The translations under genes were made by a program, and so were the position numbers. The notes beneath the pieces are model-generated. The model worked only from the letters and a program-made list of their open reading frames with translations. It was not told the DNA's origin and ran no database searches. A DNA stretch of 64,000 nucleotides from Synechococcus sp. CS-1328 (GTDB taxonomy: Bacteria; Cyanobacteriota; Cyanobacteriia; PCC-6307; Cyanobiaceae): the NCBI RefSeq assembly GCF_025128095.1, contig NZ_JAHLYT010000006.1, positions 1-64,000 of the forward strand, read 5' to 3'. Shown here piece by piece: positions 22,247 to 30,644 of the stretch (positions within the stretch are counted from its first letter, which is position 1; every line of letters starts with the position of its first letter).

Positions 22247-24118
22247 ATGATCAGTCCATCGCTGCCCACGGCGCTGTCCACGGATCCTTCAGCCGATGGT
22301 TTAGCCGGTGGCTTGTCCAGCGATCACGCGCTGGTGGAGATCCTCTCCATCGCCACAGCCCTGAGCAGCGCCAGTGATCTGCGCAGCCTGTTGCATCTCA
22401 TCCTCTCGAAATCGAGGATGCTCACCAATAGTGATGCCGGCAGCATCTTTCTGGTGGAGCGTCCCGATCGCCGCCGCGATCCGAAGGGCCGTGAGGAGCT
22501 TTGGTTCGCCGTGTCTCAGAACGCCACGGTGGCCGCGCGCGCGCACGCCGCCGGTGAGACGGATGCGTTCGAGGACAAGATGATGGATATCCGTTTTCCG
22601 CTCACCCCGGAGCGGCTGGTGGGCTGGACGGCCCTGGCCGGCGACGTGCTCAATATTGCGGATGTCTACGACCTGCCAGAAGATCTGCCCTATCACTTTG
22701 ATGCCAGCGTTGATCAGAGCCTCAACTACAGGGCCGTATCGATGCTGTGCGTGCCGATGCGATCCACCAGTGGCCAGATCGTGGGGGTGATGCAGCTGAT
22801 CAATCGAAAACATGAGGCCGGCAGCCTGATTGATCCCCAGACTGCCGTGTCTTTAACCCGGCCATACAGCCAGTTCGATCAGCAGTTGATTGAAGCCCTG
22901 GCCAGTCAGGCGGCGGTGTGTGTGGAACGCACGCGGCTGCTGGAAGCCCAGCAGCAACTGATCGATTCGATGATCACCTTGCTGGCGGGCGCGATCGATG
23001 CCAAGAGTCACCATACCGGAGGTCACTGTGCCCGTGTCCCCGAACTCGCTTTTCTGCTGGCCCGAGCGGCCGATGCGGAGACCGAGGGTCCCCTGACGGA
23101 CTTCCGCTTTGCGACCACCGATGATTGGCGTGAGTTCCGCATCGGTGCCTGGTTGCACGATTGCGGCAAGATCACCACGCCGGAATACGTGGTGGACAAG
23201 GCCACCAAGCTGGAAACGAACTACAACCGGATCCATGAGATTCGCACCCGTTTCGAGGTGCTGCTCCGCGATGCCTGGATCGAACGGCTCGATGCCGTGC
23301 TGGCGGGCGGTCACCCCGAGGAGGCGGATCGCGTCTATGCCGCCACCAAGGCCGAGTTGGAGGAGGATTTCGCCTTCATCGCCTCCAGCAATCTGGGGGG
23401 GGAATTCTTCGATCCCCAGAAGGTTGAACGTCTCAGCAAGATCGCCCAACGCACCTGGTTGCGCTGCTTCGATGATCGACTGGGCCTGTCATGGGAGGAA
23501 CAGCAGCGTCGCTGCAGCGAGACTGACATTGCGGCCGACCACCTGCCTGCGTTGGAACATCTGCTGGCTGATCAGCCCTGGCAGGTGATTCCCAGGTTGC
23601 CGGAAGATCGCCCGGACTCTAAATACGGCTTCAAGATGGATGTGCCTGAGAACCTTTACAACCGCGGAGAAATCTATAATCTCTCTGTGTCGCGCGGCAC
23701 CCTCACCGACGAGGAGCGCTACAAGATCAACGAGCACATCATTCAGACGATCGTGATGCTCGAAAGCATGCCCTTCCCTGAGAATCTCTCGCGGGTCTGC
23801 GAGTACGCCGGCTCCCACCACGAGACCATGGATGGCCGGGGGTACCCGCGCAAGCTCAATGCTGAGGATCTGTCGGTGCCATCGCGCATCATGGCGATCG
23901 CCGATATCTTCGAGGCGCTGACCGCAGCTGATCGCCCCTACAAAAAAGCCAAGACCCTTTCGGAATCGGTGGCGATTCTGGCCGGATTCCGGGATCGAAA
24001 GCATATCGATGCCGATCTCTTTGCCCTGTTCCTGCGCAGCGGCGCCTACCGCGACTATGCCGAGCGTTTCCTGGAGCCAGGCCAGATCGATGCGGTGGAT
24101 GTTGAGAAATTTCTCTAG
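22247..24118 (+). CDS. GAF domain plus HD-GYP cyclic-di-GMP phosphodiesterase
   Basis: 623 residues from ATG 22247 (MISPSLPT); an in-frame GTG at 22166 would add 27 residues of poor character. A GAF domain spans about 25-215 (VEILSIATALSSASDL ... GVMQLINRKH). The HD-GYP part has HCARV, the HD pair at His304 (LHDCGK), NEH, SHHETMDGRGYP (first His 524) and ADIFEALTAADRPYKKA, so the metal ligands and GYP signature are present. HD-GYP enzymes hydrolyse c-di-GMP in the cytoplasm. The spacing from HD to HH is 220 residues, where ordinary HD-GYP domains have about 55, because of a helical insertion (about 330-480). A GAF/HD-GYP family with such an insertion exists in other bacteria. It is divergent from the first CHASE2-cyclase. 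Confidence 0.88.
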   Translation: MISPSLPTALSTDPSADGLAGGLSSDHALVEILSIATALSSASDLRSLLHLILSKSRMLTNSDAGSIFLVERPDRRRDPKGREELWFAVSQNATVAARAHAAGETDAFEDKMMDIRFPLTPERLVGWTALAGDVLNIADVYDLPEDLPYHFDASVDQSLNYRAVSMLCVPMRSTSGQIVGVMQLINRKHEAGSLIDPQTAVSLTRPYSQFDQQLIEALASQAAVCVERTRLLEAQQQLIDSMITLLAGAIDAKSHHTGGHCARVPELAFLLARAADAETEGPLTDFRFATTDDWREFRIGAWLHDCGKITTPEYVVDKATKLETNYNRIHEIRTRFEVLLRDAWIERLDAVLAGGHPEEADRVYAATKAELEEDFAFIASSNLGGEFFDPQKVERLSKIAQRTWLRCFDDRLGLSWEEQQRRCSETDIAADHLPALEHLLADQPWQVIPRLPEDRPDSKYGFKMDVPENLYNRGEIYNLSVSRGTLTDEERYKINEHIIQTIVMLESMPFPENLSRVCEYAGSHHETMDGRGYPRKLNAEDLSVPSRIMAIADIFEALTAADRPYKKAKTLSESVAILAGFRDRKHIDADLFALFLRSGAYRDYAERFLEPGQIDAVDVEKFL

Positions 24119-24151
24119 CTCAGCCACCGCTCCTGTTCGCGCTCAAACCCG

Positions 24152-26068
24152 ATGACGCCGCAGACCCCGATTGAGGTGCTCAGCGGCCAGGCTCTGGATG
24201 CTCTCCGCCAAGGTCAGCCGGCCAAGGCTCGGGCCCTGCTGGAGCAGGCGCTGCGGCTGGATGACTCTCACCCCGCGGTGCGCCACAACCTGGCCGAGCT
24301 GCTGGCCCGCAGTGGCGAGTTGGCAGAGGCCGAACGCCTGTTCCAGGCGCTCCTGCGGGATCAACCCCATTTCCTGCCGGCCTACCGCTCCTACCTGCGG
24401 TTGCTGGAGCAGCGACAGCGGGCCGGGGCGGCCTCGTCACAGGGTTCGGACCAGGGCGCGCCGGCTGACGATCCCCGTTCGGTGGTGCTCAACAACTTCG
24501 GCAACGCCCTGCAGGCCGCTGGGCAGCTCCCCGAATCGGAGACGGCCTACCGCCAGGCGCTGCAGCTCGCTCCTGACTATCCGCATCCCTGGTCGAACCT
24601 GGCCAACGTGCTGCGTCTGCAGGGACGGTTGTCGGAGGCGGAGCAGGCGGCCCGCCGGGCGCTGGCCCTGCGCCAGGACCATGCCGGCGCCTGGGTCAAT
24701 CTCGGCTGCGCCCTCACCGAGATGCTCTGCGAGGCCGAGGCCGCCACCTGTTTCGAGCGGGGCCTGGAGCTGACGCCGGCCAATGCGGAGGCGCGCCATG
24801 CCCTCGGCAGTGGCCAGCTGCTGAACCTGCTCAGCCGTGACGATCTGTCCGAGGCCGAAGTGCTGGCCCGCCATCGGGCCTGGGGAGAGGCCCTGGTGGC
24901 GGGGATTCCGCCCCGGCCCCTGCCGCCGGTCCGCGCCGGTACCCCCCGGCTGGCCTTCCTCTCCAGCGATCTGCGCCGCCATGCGGTGACGCTGTTTCTC
25001 GAACCGCTGCTGGAGCATTGCGATCGGCAGCGGTTCGAACTGGTCTGCTATGCCAGCCAGCCGCAGCCGGGCGATGCCGTGGCCCAACGGCTGCGTGCCC
25101 TGCCCCTCACCTGGACCCCTTGCCTGACGCTCTCCGATGCGGCCCTCGCCGATCGGATCGCAGCCGATGGAATTGATCTTCTGATTGATCTCAACGGCCA
25201 CACCCGTGGCATGCGCCTGGCGGCGCTGGCCTCCCATCCGGCCCGGCGTCAGGCCTCCTGGCTCGGCTATCCCTTCCTCACCGGTCTGCCCAGCCTCGAC
25301 TACCGCCTCACGGATGGCTGGGTGGATCCCGAGGGGGAGATCGCCACTGACGAGATGATCGCCACGCACGAGGAGAGCGGACCGGAGCGTCCGATGCGGC
25401 TGGACCGTTGTCAGTTCGTCTTCCGTCCGCAGGAGGGGATGCCGGAGGTCTCGCCTCTGCCAGCGCTGTCCAGTGGGCGGATCACCTTCGGCTCGCTGAA
25501 TAATCTTCAGAAGTTGAATCCTGCCGTGGTGGCGCTGTGGAGTCGCCTGTTGCTCCAGGTCGAGGGCAGCCAGCTGCTGCTGCAGTACAGCCAGGCCACC
25601 GATCCCTACTGGCGCGGCCGTGTGCACGGCCTGTTTGCCGCCAGCGGGGTGCCACCGGAGCGTCTGAAGTTGCGCCCCTACGTTGCCGGCAATACCCACC
25701 TGAGCAGCTACCACGCGATCGACATCGCCCTGGATCCGTTCCCCTACAACGGCCTCACCACCACCTGCGAAGCCCTCTGGATGGGGGTGCCGGTGGTGAG
25801 CCTGCGGGGTGCCAGCCGCCAGGGGCGCGGCGGCACCAGCTTGTTGCAGGCCCTGGGCCGGCCCGACTGGATCGCCGCCGATGGGGAGAGCTACGTGGCG
25901 ATCGGCCGAAAGCTTGCGGCCGATCCTGTGGCACTGGCCGCCGAACGCCTCGCCCTGCGGGAGCGCATGCGTCTTTCGCCGCTCCGGCAGGAACAGGAGC
26001 ATGCCCGCTCTTTCGAGCGCTGCGTTGATCAGATCCTTGCGCTGCCCCCCTCAGGGCTGGTGGGATGA
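24152..26068 (+). CDS. TPR-containing O-GlcNAc transferase-like (SPINDLY/GT41) glycosyltransferase
   Basis: 638 residues. The first 230 hold tetratricopeptide repeats (RHNLAELLARSGELAEAERLF; WSNLANVLRLQGRLSEAEQ; WVNLGCALTEMLCEAEAA), then the GT41 catalytic core: FLSSDLRRHAVTLFLEPLLE, LIDLNGHTRG, RQASWLGYPFLTG, SLNNLQKLNP with the UDP-binding Lys, and DIALDPFPYNGLTTTCEAL. Members transfer GlcNAc or another sugar to Ser/Thr of proteins in the cytosol; substrates of the cyanobacterial enzymes are mostly unknown. It starts 33 bp after the HD-GYP gene and overlaps the convergent glycosyltransferase gene by 18 bp. Confidence 0.9.
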   Translation: MTPQTPIEVLSGQALDALRQGQPAKARALLEQALRLDDSHPAVRHNLAELLARSGELAEAERLFQALLRDQPHFLPAYRSYLRLLEQRQRAGAASSQGSDQGAPADDPRSVVLNNFGNALQAAGQLPESETAYRQALQLAPDYPHPWSNLANVLRLQGRLSEAEQAARRALALRQDHAGAWVNLGCALTEMLCEAEAATCFERGLELTPANAEARHALGSGQLLNLLSRDDLSEAEVLARHRAWGEALVAGIPPRPLPPVRAGTPRLAFLSSDLRRHAVTLFLEPLLEHCDRQRFELVCYASQPQPGDAVAQRLRALPLTWTPCLTLSDAALADRIAADGIDLLIDLNGHTRGMRLAALASHPARRQASWLGYPFLTGLPSLDYRLTDGWVDPEGEIATDEMIATHEESGPERPMRLDRCQFVFRPQEGMPEVSPLPALSSGRITFGSLNNLQKLNPAVVALWSRLLLQVEGSQLLLQYSQATDPYWRGRVHGLFAASGVPPERLKLRPYVAGNTHLSSYHAIDIALDPFPYNGLTTTCEALWMGVPVVSLRGASRQGRGGTSLLQALGRPDWIAADGESYVAIGRKLAADPVALAAERLALRERMRLSPLRQEQEHARSFERCVDQILALPPSGLVG

Positions 26069-27208
26069 AGGCCCCTGGAGGTGGCGGGAGTAGCCGCTGC
26101 CCCGCGCGTCCTGCAGGGCGGCCGTGGCCCTCAGCGCCAGACCGTAGAGGGACGCAGGAAGCGGTGTCGCCAGCGGGGGGGAGCTTGCACTGGCGGCGGG
26201 GAGTGCTGGGGCGTGCCCCCTGGCGCTGAACAGATCTGTCCGCTCCAGCCAGGACAGGGTGGGCTGGAGTGCTTGCTGCAGGGTTGAATCGACGGTCACC
26301 CGCAGTCCGTCGTTCGGGGCCATCAGGCGCTGCCCTGGGAGGGACGCTGGGGGGGCGCCAGCATGGGAATGGCGCTGCCAGAACTGCTCCAGCAGGCCAA
26401 GCGATTCGACACGGTTCAGCATCTGGTTCTGCCAGCTATACCAGGGGGGCATGCCGTCTGCGATGTGGCGCCGCCCCCAGGCACTCTTGCGCCGCAGTTT
26501 CGCCAGGCCCGTGAAGGGGATGTGCTGGCAGCGCAGGTGATCACGATGCAGCCGCAGCATTGCCTGCGGCCGTCGGGGAAGGACCTCATGGGCGCCTGCC
26601 GTGAGCCATAGTCCCCGACCCGGTCGCAGGAGCACCTTGCTGCCGAAGGGAAAGCAGAAGTAGTTCAGCTGCCCCTGGAGGATGCCATCCACGCTGCGAC
26701 TGTCACACACGCCGGTGGGCTGGTCCGGCAGGGACCGGCTGTGGATCCGGCCGTAGTGGGACAGGTCAGCCTCATCGAAATCGGGCGGCACCAGCCAGTT
26801 CTCCACGGTGTAGTGGAGGCTGTGGATCGTGGACGGAATGGCTCCCAGAAGGGCGCGCAGTCCAGCGGGGGCATGCAGGAATTCATCCGCATCCAGCGGA
26901 TAGATCCAGTCGGCAGTGAAGGACTGGGCGATCTCCACCAGCACGTTGGTGAAGGCCTCCTCCTGGAACGCGGCATCGCTGAGGGTGTAGAGGTGCAGCC
27001 GCGGACCCAGTTCCGTGGTCTTGAGGCGGGCCAATCCAGCTGGGGTGCCGTCGCTGCTGCCGTGATCCAGCACGATGAGCTCATCGGCGTGGTGAAGCAG
27101 GGCATGCACGATCGCCACCGCCGCGAGGGGCCATTCGTTCTTCACCTTCAGGAGTGCCACGATCCGTGGGGCGTCCCCTCCGGAAGCGGTTGCCCTGGCT
27201 CTGGACAC
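26051..27208 (-). CDS. Family 2-like glycosyltransferase
   Basis: 385 residues from a GTG only 2 bp after the speA stop, which suggests translational coupling to speA. The N-terminal half reads as the compact GT-A fold of the Glyco_tranf_2_4 type: IVALLKVKNEWPLAAV, ELIVLDHGSSDGTPAGL, then WIYPLDADEFLHAP with the metal-binding DxD-like motif. A later histidine/arginine-rich segment (LRLHRDHLRCQHIPFTGL) resembles the C-terminal part of these enzymes. The last 70 residues are Ala/Pro-rich and poorly conserved. Acceptor and sugar donor cannot be read from the sequence. A role with the neighbouring GT41 protein is possible but unproven. Confidence 0.75.
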   Translation of the reverse strand: MSRARATASGGDAPRIVALLKVKNEWPLAAVAIVHALLHHADELIVLDHGSSDGTPAGLARLKTTELGPRLHLYTLSDAAFQEEAFTNVLVEIAQSFTADWIYPLDADEFLHAPAGLRALLGAIPSTIHSLHYTVENWLVPPDFDEADLSHYGRIHSRSLPDQPTGVCDSRSVDGILQGQLNYFCFPFGSKVLLRPGRGLWLTAGAHEVLPRRPQAMLRLHRDHLRCQHIPFTGLAKLRRKSAWGRRHIADGMPPWYSWQNQMLNRVESLGLLEQFWQRHSHAGAPPASLPGQRLMAPNDGLRVTVDSTLQQALQPTLSWLERTDLFSARGHAPALPAASASSPPLATPLPASLYGLALRATAALQDARGSGYSRHLQGPSSHQP

Positions 27209-27210
27209 CG

Positions 27211-29247
27211 TCAGCTCTGCAGGTAGGTGGTCTGACGGAGGCTGGTTTCGAGGTGATCCATCAGGCGGCGCACTTCGCTGATCCGCAGGTCGCCGCGTCC
27301 GATCGCCGCCTCGCTGGCCACCCGCAGCCGCTCGAGCAGCAGCTCCGGGTCGTGTTCCATCGCCTCGAGCACCTCGGCGTTGGTGTTGCCCCGCACCACG
27401 TGGTCGACCCGGTAGCCGCCGCCGGCCCCGAGGCGGATGTGCACGGCATCGGTGCTGCCGAACAGGTTGTGCAGGTTTCCCATCACCTCCTGGTAGGCCC
27501 CGGCCAGAAACAGGCCGATCCAGTAGGGCTCACCCGGCTTCAGCTCGTGGAGCTCCAACAGGGGCTTCACCTGGCCGCGGTCGATGAAGCGGGCCAGCTT
27601 GCCGTCCGAATCACAGGTGAGGTCAGCGAAGCTGCCCAGCCGGTCGGGCCGTTCGTTGAGCCGGTGGATCGGCATCACCGGGAAGAGCTGATCGATCGCC
27701 CAGGTGTCGGGCGCGGAGCGGAACACCGAGAGATTGGCGTAGTAGGTGCTGGCCAGGGCGGCCCGCAGGGCGCGCAGATCCTCGGGGATCGGCCCGCTGG
27801 CCGGCAGCTGCCCGGCGATGGCCTCGGCGCAGGCCCAGCTGAGCTGTTCGGCCATGGCCCGCTCCGGCAGGCTGAGGTAGCCAAGCCGGAAGGCGGCCAG
27901 GGCGTCGTCGCGGAACTTGATCGCGTCGTTCCAGGCCTCCTGCAGCCGCTCCAGCGGGGGAACGTCCCCGGCTTCAAGAGTGGCTGCAGGGGTGGTGTCA
28001 GAACTTCTGGCGATGGCCTCGCTGCCCCTCTCTTCCAGGAGCCCTGTGATGCCAGCCAGGGTGTCGCGCAGGTTGCGCACGATCAGCGGTTCGTTCGCCT
28101 GCAGCGGCGGCACCGTTCCCGGCACGCCGCTGCGGCCGAGCACATCGAACACCAGCACCGAGAAATGGCTGGCGATGGCGCGGCCGCTCTCGCTCACCAG
28201 GGTGGGGAGCGGAATTCCGTGCGGTTCGCAGCACTCCCGCACCGTGGCCACCACGTCGTTGGCGTAGTTCTGCAGGGAGTAGTTGGTCGAGGCGGCGGTG
28301 GCGGTGCGGCTGCCGTCGTAGTCGATGCCGAGGCCACCGCCCACATCGAGGAACCCCATCGGGGCCCCCAGACGGACCAGTTGCAGATAGATCTGCCCGG
28401 CTTCCTGCAGGGCGTCCTTGAGGACGGCGATGTCGTTGATCTGGCTGCCCACGTGGAAGTGCAGCAGCTTCAGATCGCCCAGCAGATCGGCCTGGCGCAG
28501 GGCCTCCACCGTGGCCAGCACATCCGGGATCGACAGACCGAACTTGGCCTTCTCCCCCACCGAACTGCCCCAGCGGCCGGTGCTGCGGGTGGAGAGCTTG
28601 GCCCGGATGCCGAGAAAGGGCGCAGCGCCCAGCTCCTGGCTGGCACGGATGATCCGTTCCACTTCATCGGCCTGCTCGATCACCACCACCGGCTGGCGAC
28701 CGAGGCGGCGGGCCAGAATCGCTGTCTCGATATAGCGCTGGTCCTTGTAACCGTTGCAGATCAGCAGGGCTTCGGGGTCGTCGAGCAGCGACAGGGCGAT
28801 CAGCAGTTCGGCCTTGCTGCCGGCCTCCAGGCCGAAGTGCCAGCGCCGGCCGCTTTCCACCAGCTGTTCCACCACATGGCGCTGCTGGTTGCACTTCACC
28901 GGGAAGACGCCTTGGTAGCGGCCGGCGTAGCCGTACTGGGCGATGGCGCGGGCGAAGGCGGCATGGAGACGCTCCAGCCGGTCTTCGAGGATGTCGTCGA
29001 AGCGGATCAGCAGCGGCAGCGACAGGTTGCGGCCCTGCAGCCCCTGTACCAGATCGACCAGATCCAGGGATCCGCCCCTCTCTCCCTGGGGCTGCACCAG
29101 CACGTGGCCGCGGGCATTGACCGAGAAGTAGGGATCCCCCCAGCCGTCGAGGCCGTAGAGGGAGGCGCTGTCGGCGGGGGTCCAGGCCGGAGGCCCGGCC
29201 GCCGCCATGGCCATCTCGCCGGCGAGGGAGGGTTGGGCGAGCACCAT
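27211..29247 (-). CDS. speA: Biosynthetic arginine decarboxylase
   Basis: 678 residues, the usual length of the biosynthetic enzyme. It is a PLP-dependent fold III decarboxylase converting arginine to agmatine, the first step of polyamine synthesis through agmatine in the cytosol. The PLP lysine lies in GVFPVKCNQQRHVVE, the pyridoxal-phosphate-contacting glycine-rich region in GFLDVGGGLGIDYDG, and the C-terminal catalytic segment around GAYQEVMGNLHNLFGSTDAV. The ATG start at 29247 gives a short disordered leader before the conserved TPADSASLYGLDGWGDPYF. A glycosyltransferase gene follows 2 bp downstream on the same strand; ndk is divergent. Confidence 0.95.
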   Translation of the reverse strand: MVLAQPSLAGEMAMAAAGPPAWTPADSASLYGLDGWGDPYFSVNARGHVLVQPQGERGGSLDLVDLVQGLQGRNLSLPLLIRFDDILEDRLERLHAAFARAIAQYGYAGRYQGVFPVKCNQQRHVVEQLVESGRRWHFGLEAGSKAELLIALSLLDDPEALLICNGYKDQRYIETAILARRLGRQPVVVIEQADEVERIIRASQELGAAPFLGIRAKLSTRSTGRWGSSVGEKAKFGLSIPDVLATVEALRQADLLGDLKLLHFHVGSQINDIAVLKDALQEAGQIYLQLVRLGAPMGFLDVGGGLGIDYDGSRTATAASTNYSLQNYANDVVATVRECCEPHGIPLPTLVSESGRAIASHFSVLVFDVLGRSGVPGTVPPLQANEPLIVRNLRDTLAGITGLLEERGSEAIARSSDTTPAATLEAGDVPPLERLQEAWNDAIKFRDDALAAFRLGYLSLPERAMAEQLSWACAEAIAGQLPASGPIPEDLRALRAALASTYYANLSVFRSAPDTWAIDQLFPVMPIHRLNERPDRLGSFADLTCDSDGKLARFIDRGQVKPLLELHELKPGEPYWIGLFLAGAYQEVMGNLHNLFGSTDAVHIRLGAGGGYRVDHVVRGNTNAEVLEAMEHDPELLLERLRVASEAAIGRGDLRISEVRRLMDHLETSLRQTTYLQS

Positions 29248-29396
29248 GGAAACGGCGACGGAGCAGCAGGCGAAATCTAGGCAGTGCGGACCTGGAGCCC
29301 TGAGCGGCGGCCGCGGGACCGGTTGGCTGAAGTGGTGTGCTTGCCAAGCGGCAGGGCCGACGCGGACGATGGGCCTGATCCGATCTTTCCGATTCC

Positions 29397-29855
29397 ATGG
29401 CTGCTGAACGCACCTTTGTTGCCATCAAGCCCGATGGCGTGCAGCGCGGCCTGGTGAGCGAGATCCTCGGTCGCTTCGAGCGCAAGGGCTTCAAGCTGGT
29501 GGGCCTCAAGCAGCTCACCCCCAGCCGTGAGCTGGCCGAGAACCACTACGGCGTGCACAGCGAGCGCCCCTTCTTTGCTGGCCTGGTGGAGTTCATCACC
29601 AGTGGCCCCGTGGTGGCGATGGTGTGGGAAGGCGATGGCGTGATCGCCAGTGCCCGCAAGCTGATTGGCGCCACCAAGCCCCTCGAGGCCGAGCCCGGCA
29701 CCATCCGTGGTGACCTGGCGGTGAACATCGGCCGCAACGTGATCCATGGCTCCGATGCACCCGAAACCGCGGAGTTTGAAATCGGCCTCTGGTTCCTGCC
29801 CTCTGAGCTGAGCGACTGGACGCCGTCCGACCAGCAGTGGCGCACCGAAGGCTGA
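29397..29855 (+). CDS. ndk: Nucleoside diphosphate kinase
   Basis: 152 residues. It transfers the gamma phosphate between nucleoside triphosphates and diphosphates by a ping-pong mechanism in the cytosol. The phosphorylated His is His117 in [13 protein letters not shown]; Lys11 ([13 protein letters not shown]) and the RNxIHGSD loop form the nucleotide site. Full length with no extension. The stop codon is immediately followed by the ATG of the FecR-like gene, so the next two genes may be read from the ndk transcript. Confidence 0.97.
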   Translation: MAAERTFVAIKPDGVQRGLVSEILGRFERKGFKLVGLKQLTPSRELAENHYGVHSERPFFAGLVEFITSGPVVAMVWEGDGVIASARKLIGATKPLEAEPGTIRGDLAVNIGRNVIHGSDAPETAEFEIGLWFLPSELSDWTPSDQQWRTEG

Positions 29856-30644
29856 ATGGCCAGGCTGGGGATCGCGATCCCTGGCCCCTCCATGTCCCTG
29901 TTCGGCCACCCATTCCGGTTGTCCTTGTCTTCGGGACCTCCGGCTTGGTCCCGCCGCGGGGCCCTGCTCTGGGGCACCACGGCTCTGATCGGCCTGGCGG
30001 CGACTCTGTCGCTCGGCCCCGCCAGGGAGGCTGGGGCTGCGGCCTCGTTGCCCAAGGTGGTGGATGTGCCCTCGCGGCCGGCCTTTGTTCGTCCGCCGGG
30101 CCGCAACGAGCAACGGGCTCAGTCTGGTCAGGTGTTGCCTGGTCGCTCCGTGCTGCGCACCCAGAATCCCGGCCGCATGCAGGTGCAGCTGGCCAATGGC
30201 CGCAGCTTTCGCCTCGGTGGTGATGCGGTGCTGCGCCTGGCCGCGGCGGGTCTGGATCTGGAGCGGGGGCAGATCATCGCCTGGGTCAATCCAGGCTCCA
30301 AGGGGGGCGCGCCCCTGCGGGTGAAAACGCGGGTGGGGACCGCCTCGATCGAGGGCACCACGGTCTTTCTCGAGGTGACCGACGACAGCATCAAGGTGTT
30401 CAGCTGGGAGGGCCAGGTGCGGGTGACCCCCGAGGTCCCTGTGGCTGGAGCTCCGCGGGATGTGGTGCTGCGCAGCGGTGAGGAGCTGACCTACAGCAAG
30501 GGCGCCTGGCAGGCGCCGCGCCGCCTCGATGCCGCCGAAGCGGGCGAGCGCCGCCGCAAGAGCATCCTGCTGAATGGCTTCACGGCGCCGATGGCCACGC
30601 TGCCGGTGATCGAGCGGGAGCTGGGCCTCAAGCCCGGTCCATGA
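29856..30644 (+). CDS. FecR-like exported protein (first)
   Basis: 262 residues. ATG 29856 directly abuts the ndk stop; ATG 29892 is an alternative. A long n-region is followed by a hydrophobic segment (ALLWGTTALIGLAATLSLG) and a mature domain with the FecR pattern: VLPGRSVLRTQNPGRMQVQL, FRLGGDAVLRL, RVGTASIEGTTVFLEV, IKVFSWEGQVRV, LRSGEELTYSKG. In the FecR family this beta-sandwich sits in the periplasm and relays signals; no sigma factor or TonB receptor lies nearby, so the classical iron-sensing role does not apply. It overlaps the following CHASE2-cyclase by 4 bp (ATGA), a strong sign of coupled synthesis and probably a sensor partner for that cyclase (inference). Confidence 0.8.
   Translation: MARLGIAIPGPSMSLFGHPFRLSLSSGPPAWSRRGALLWGTTALIGLAATLSLGPAREAGAAASLPKVVDVPSRPAFVRPPGRNEQRAQSGQVLPGRSVLRTQNPGRMQVQLANGRSFRLGGDAVLRLAAAGLDLERGQIIAWVNPGSKGGAPLRVKTRVGTASIEGTTVFLEVTDDSIKVFSWEGQVRVTPEVPVAGAPRDVVLRSGEELTYSKGAWQAPRRLDAAEAGERRRKSILLNGFTAPMATLPVIERELGLKPGP

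Noticed and set aside
29248-29396. tRNA or riboswitch in the speA-ndk divergent gap
   Set aside because: No cloverleaf, T-loop sequence or recognisable aptamer could be found in the 149 bp.
29856-30644. FecR-like protein as part of an iron-dicitrate FecIR system
   Set aside because: No sigma factor, TonB receptor or iron-transport gene is adjacent; the immediate partner is a CHASE2-cyclase.
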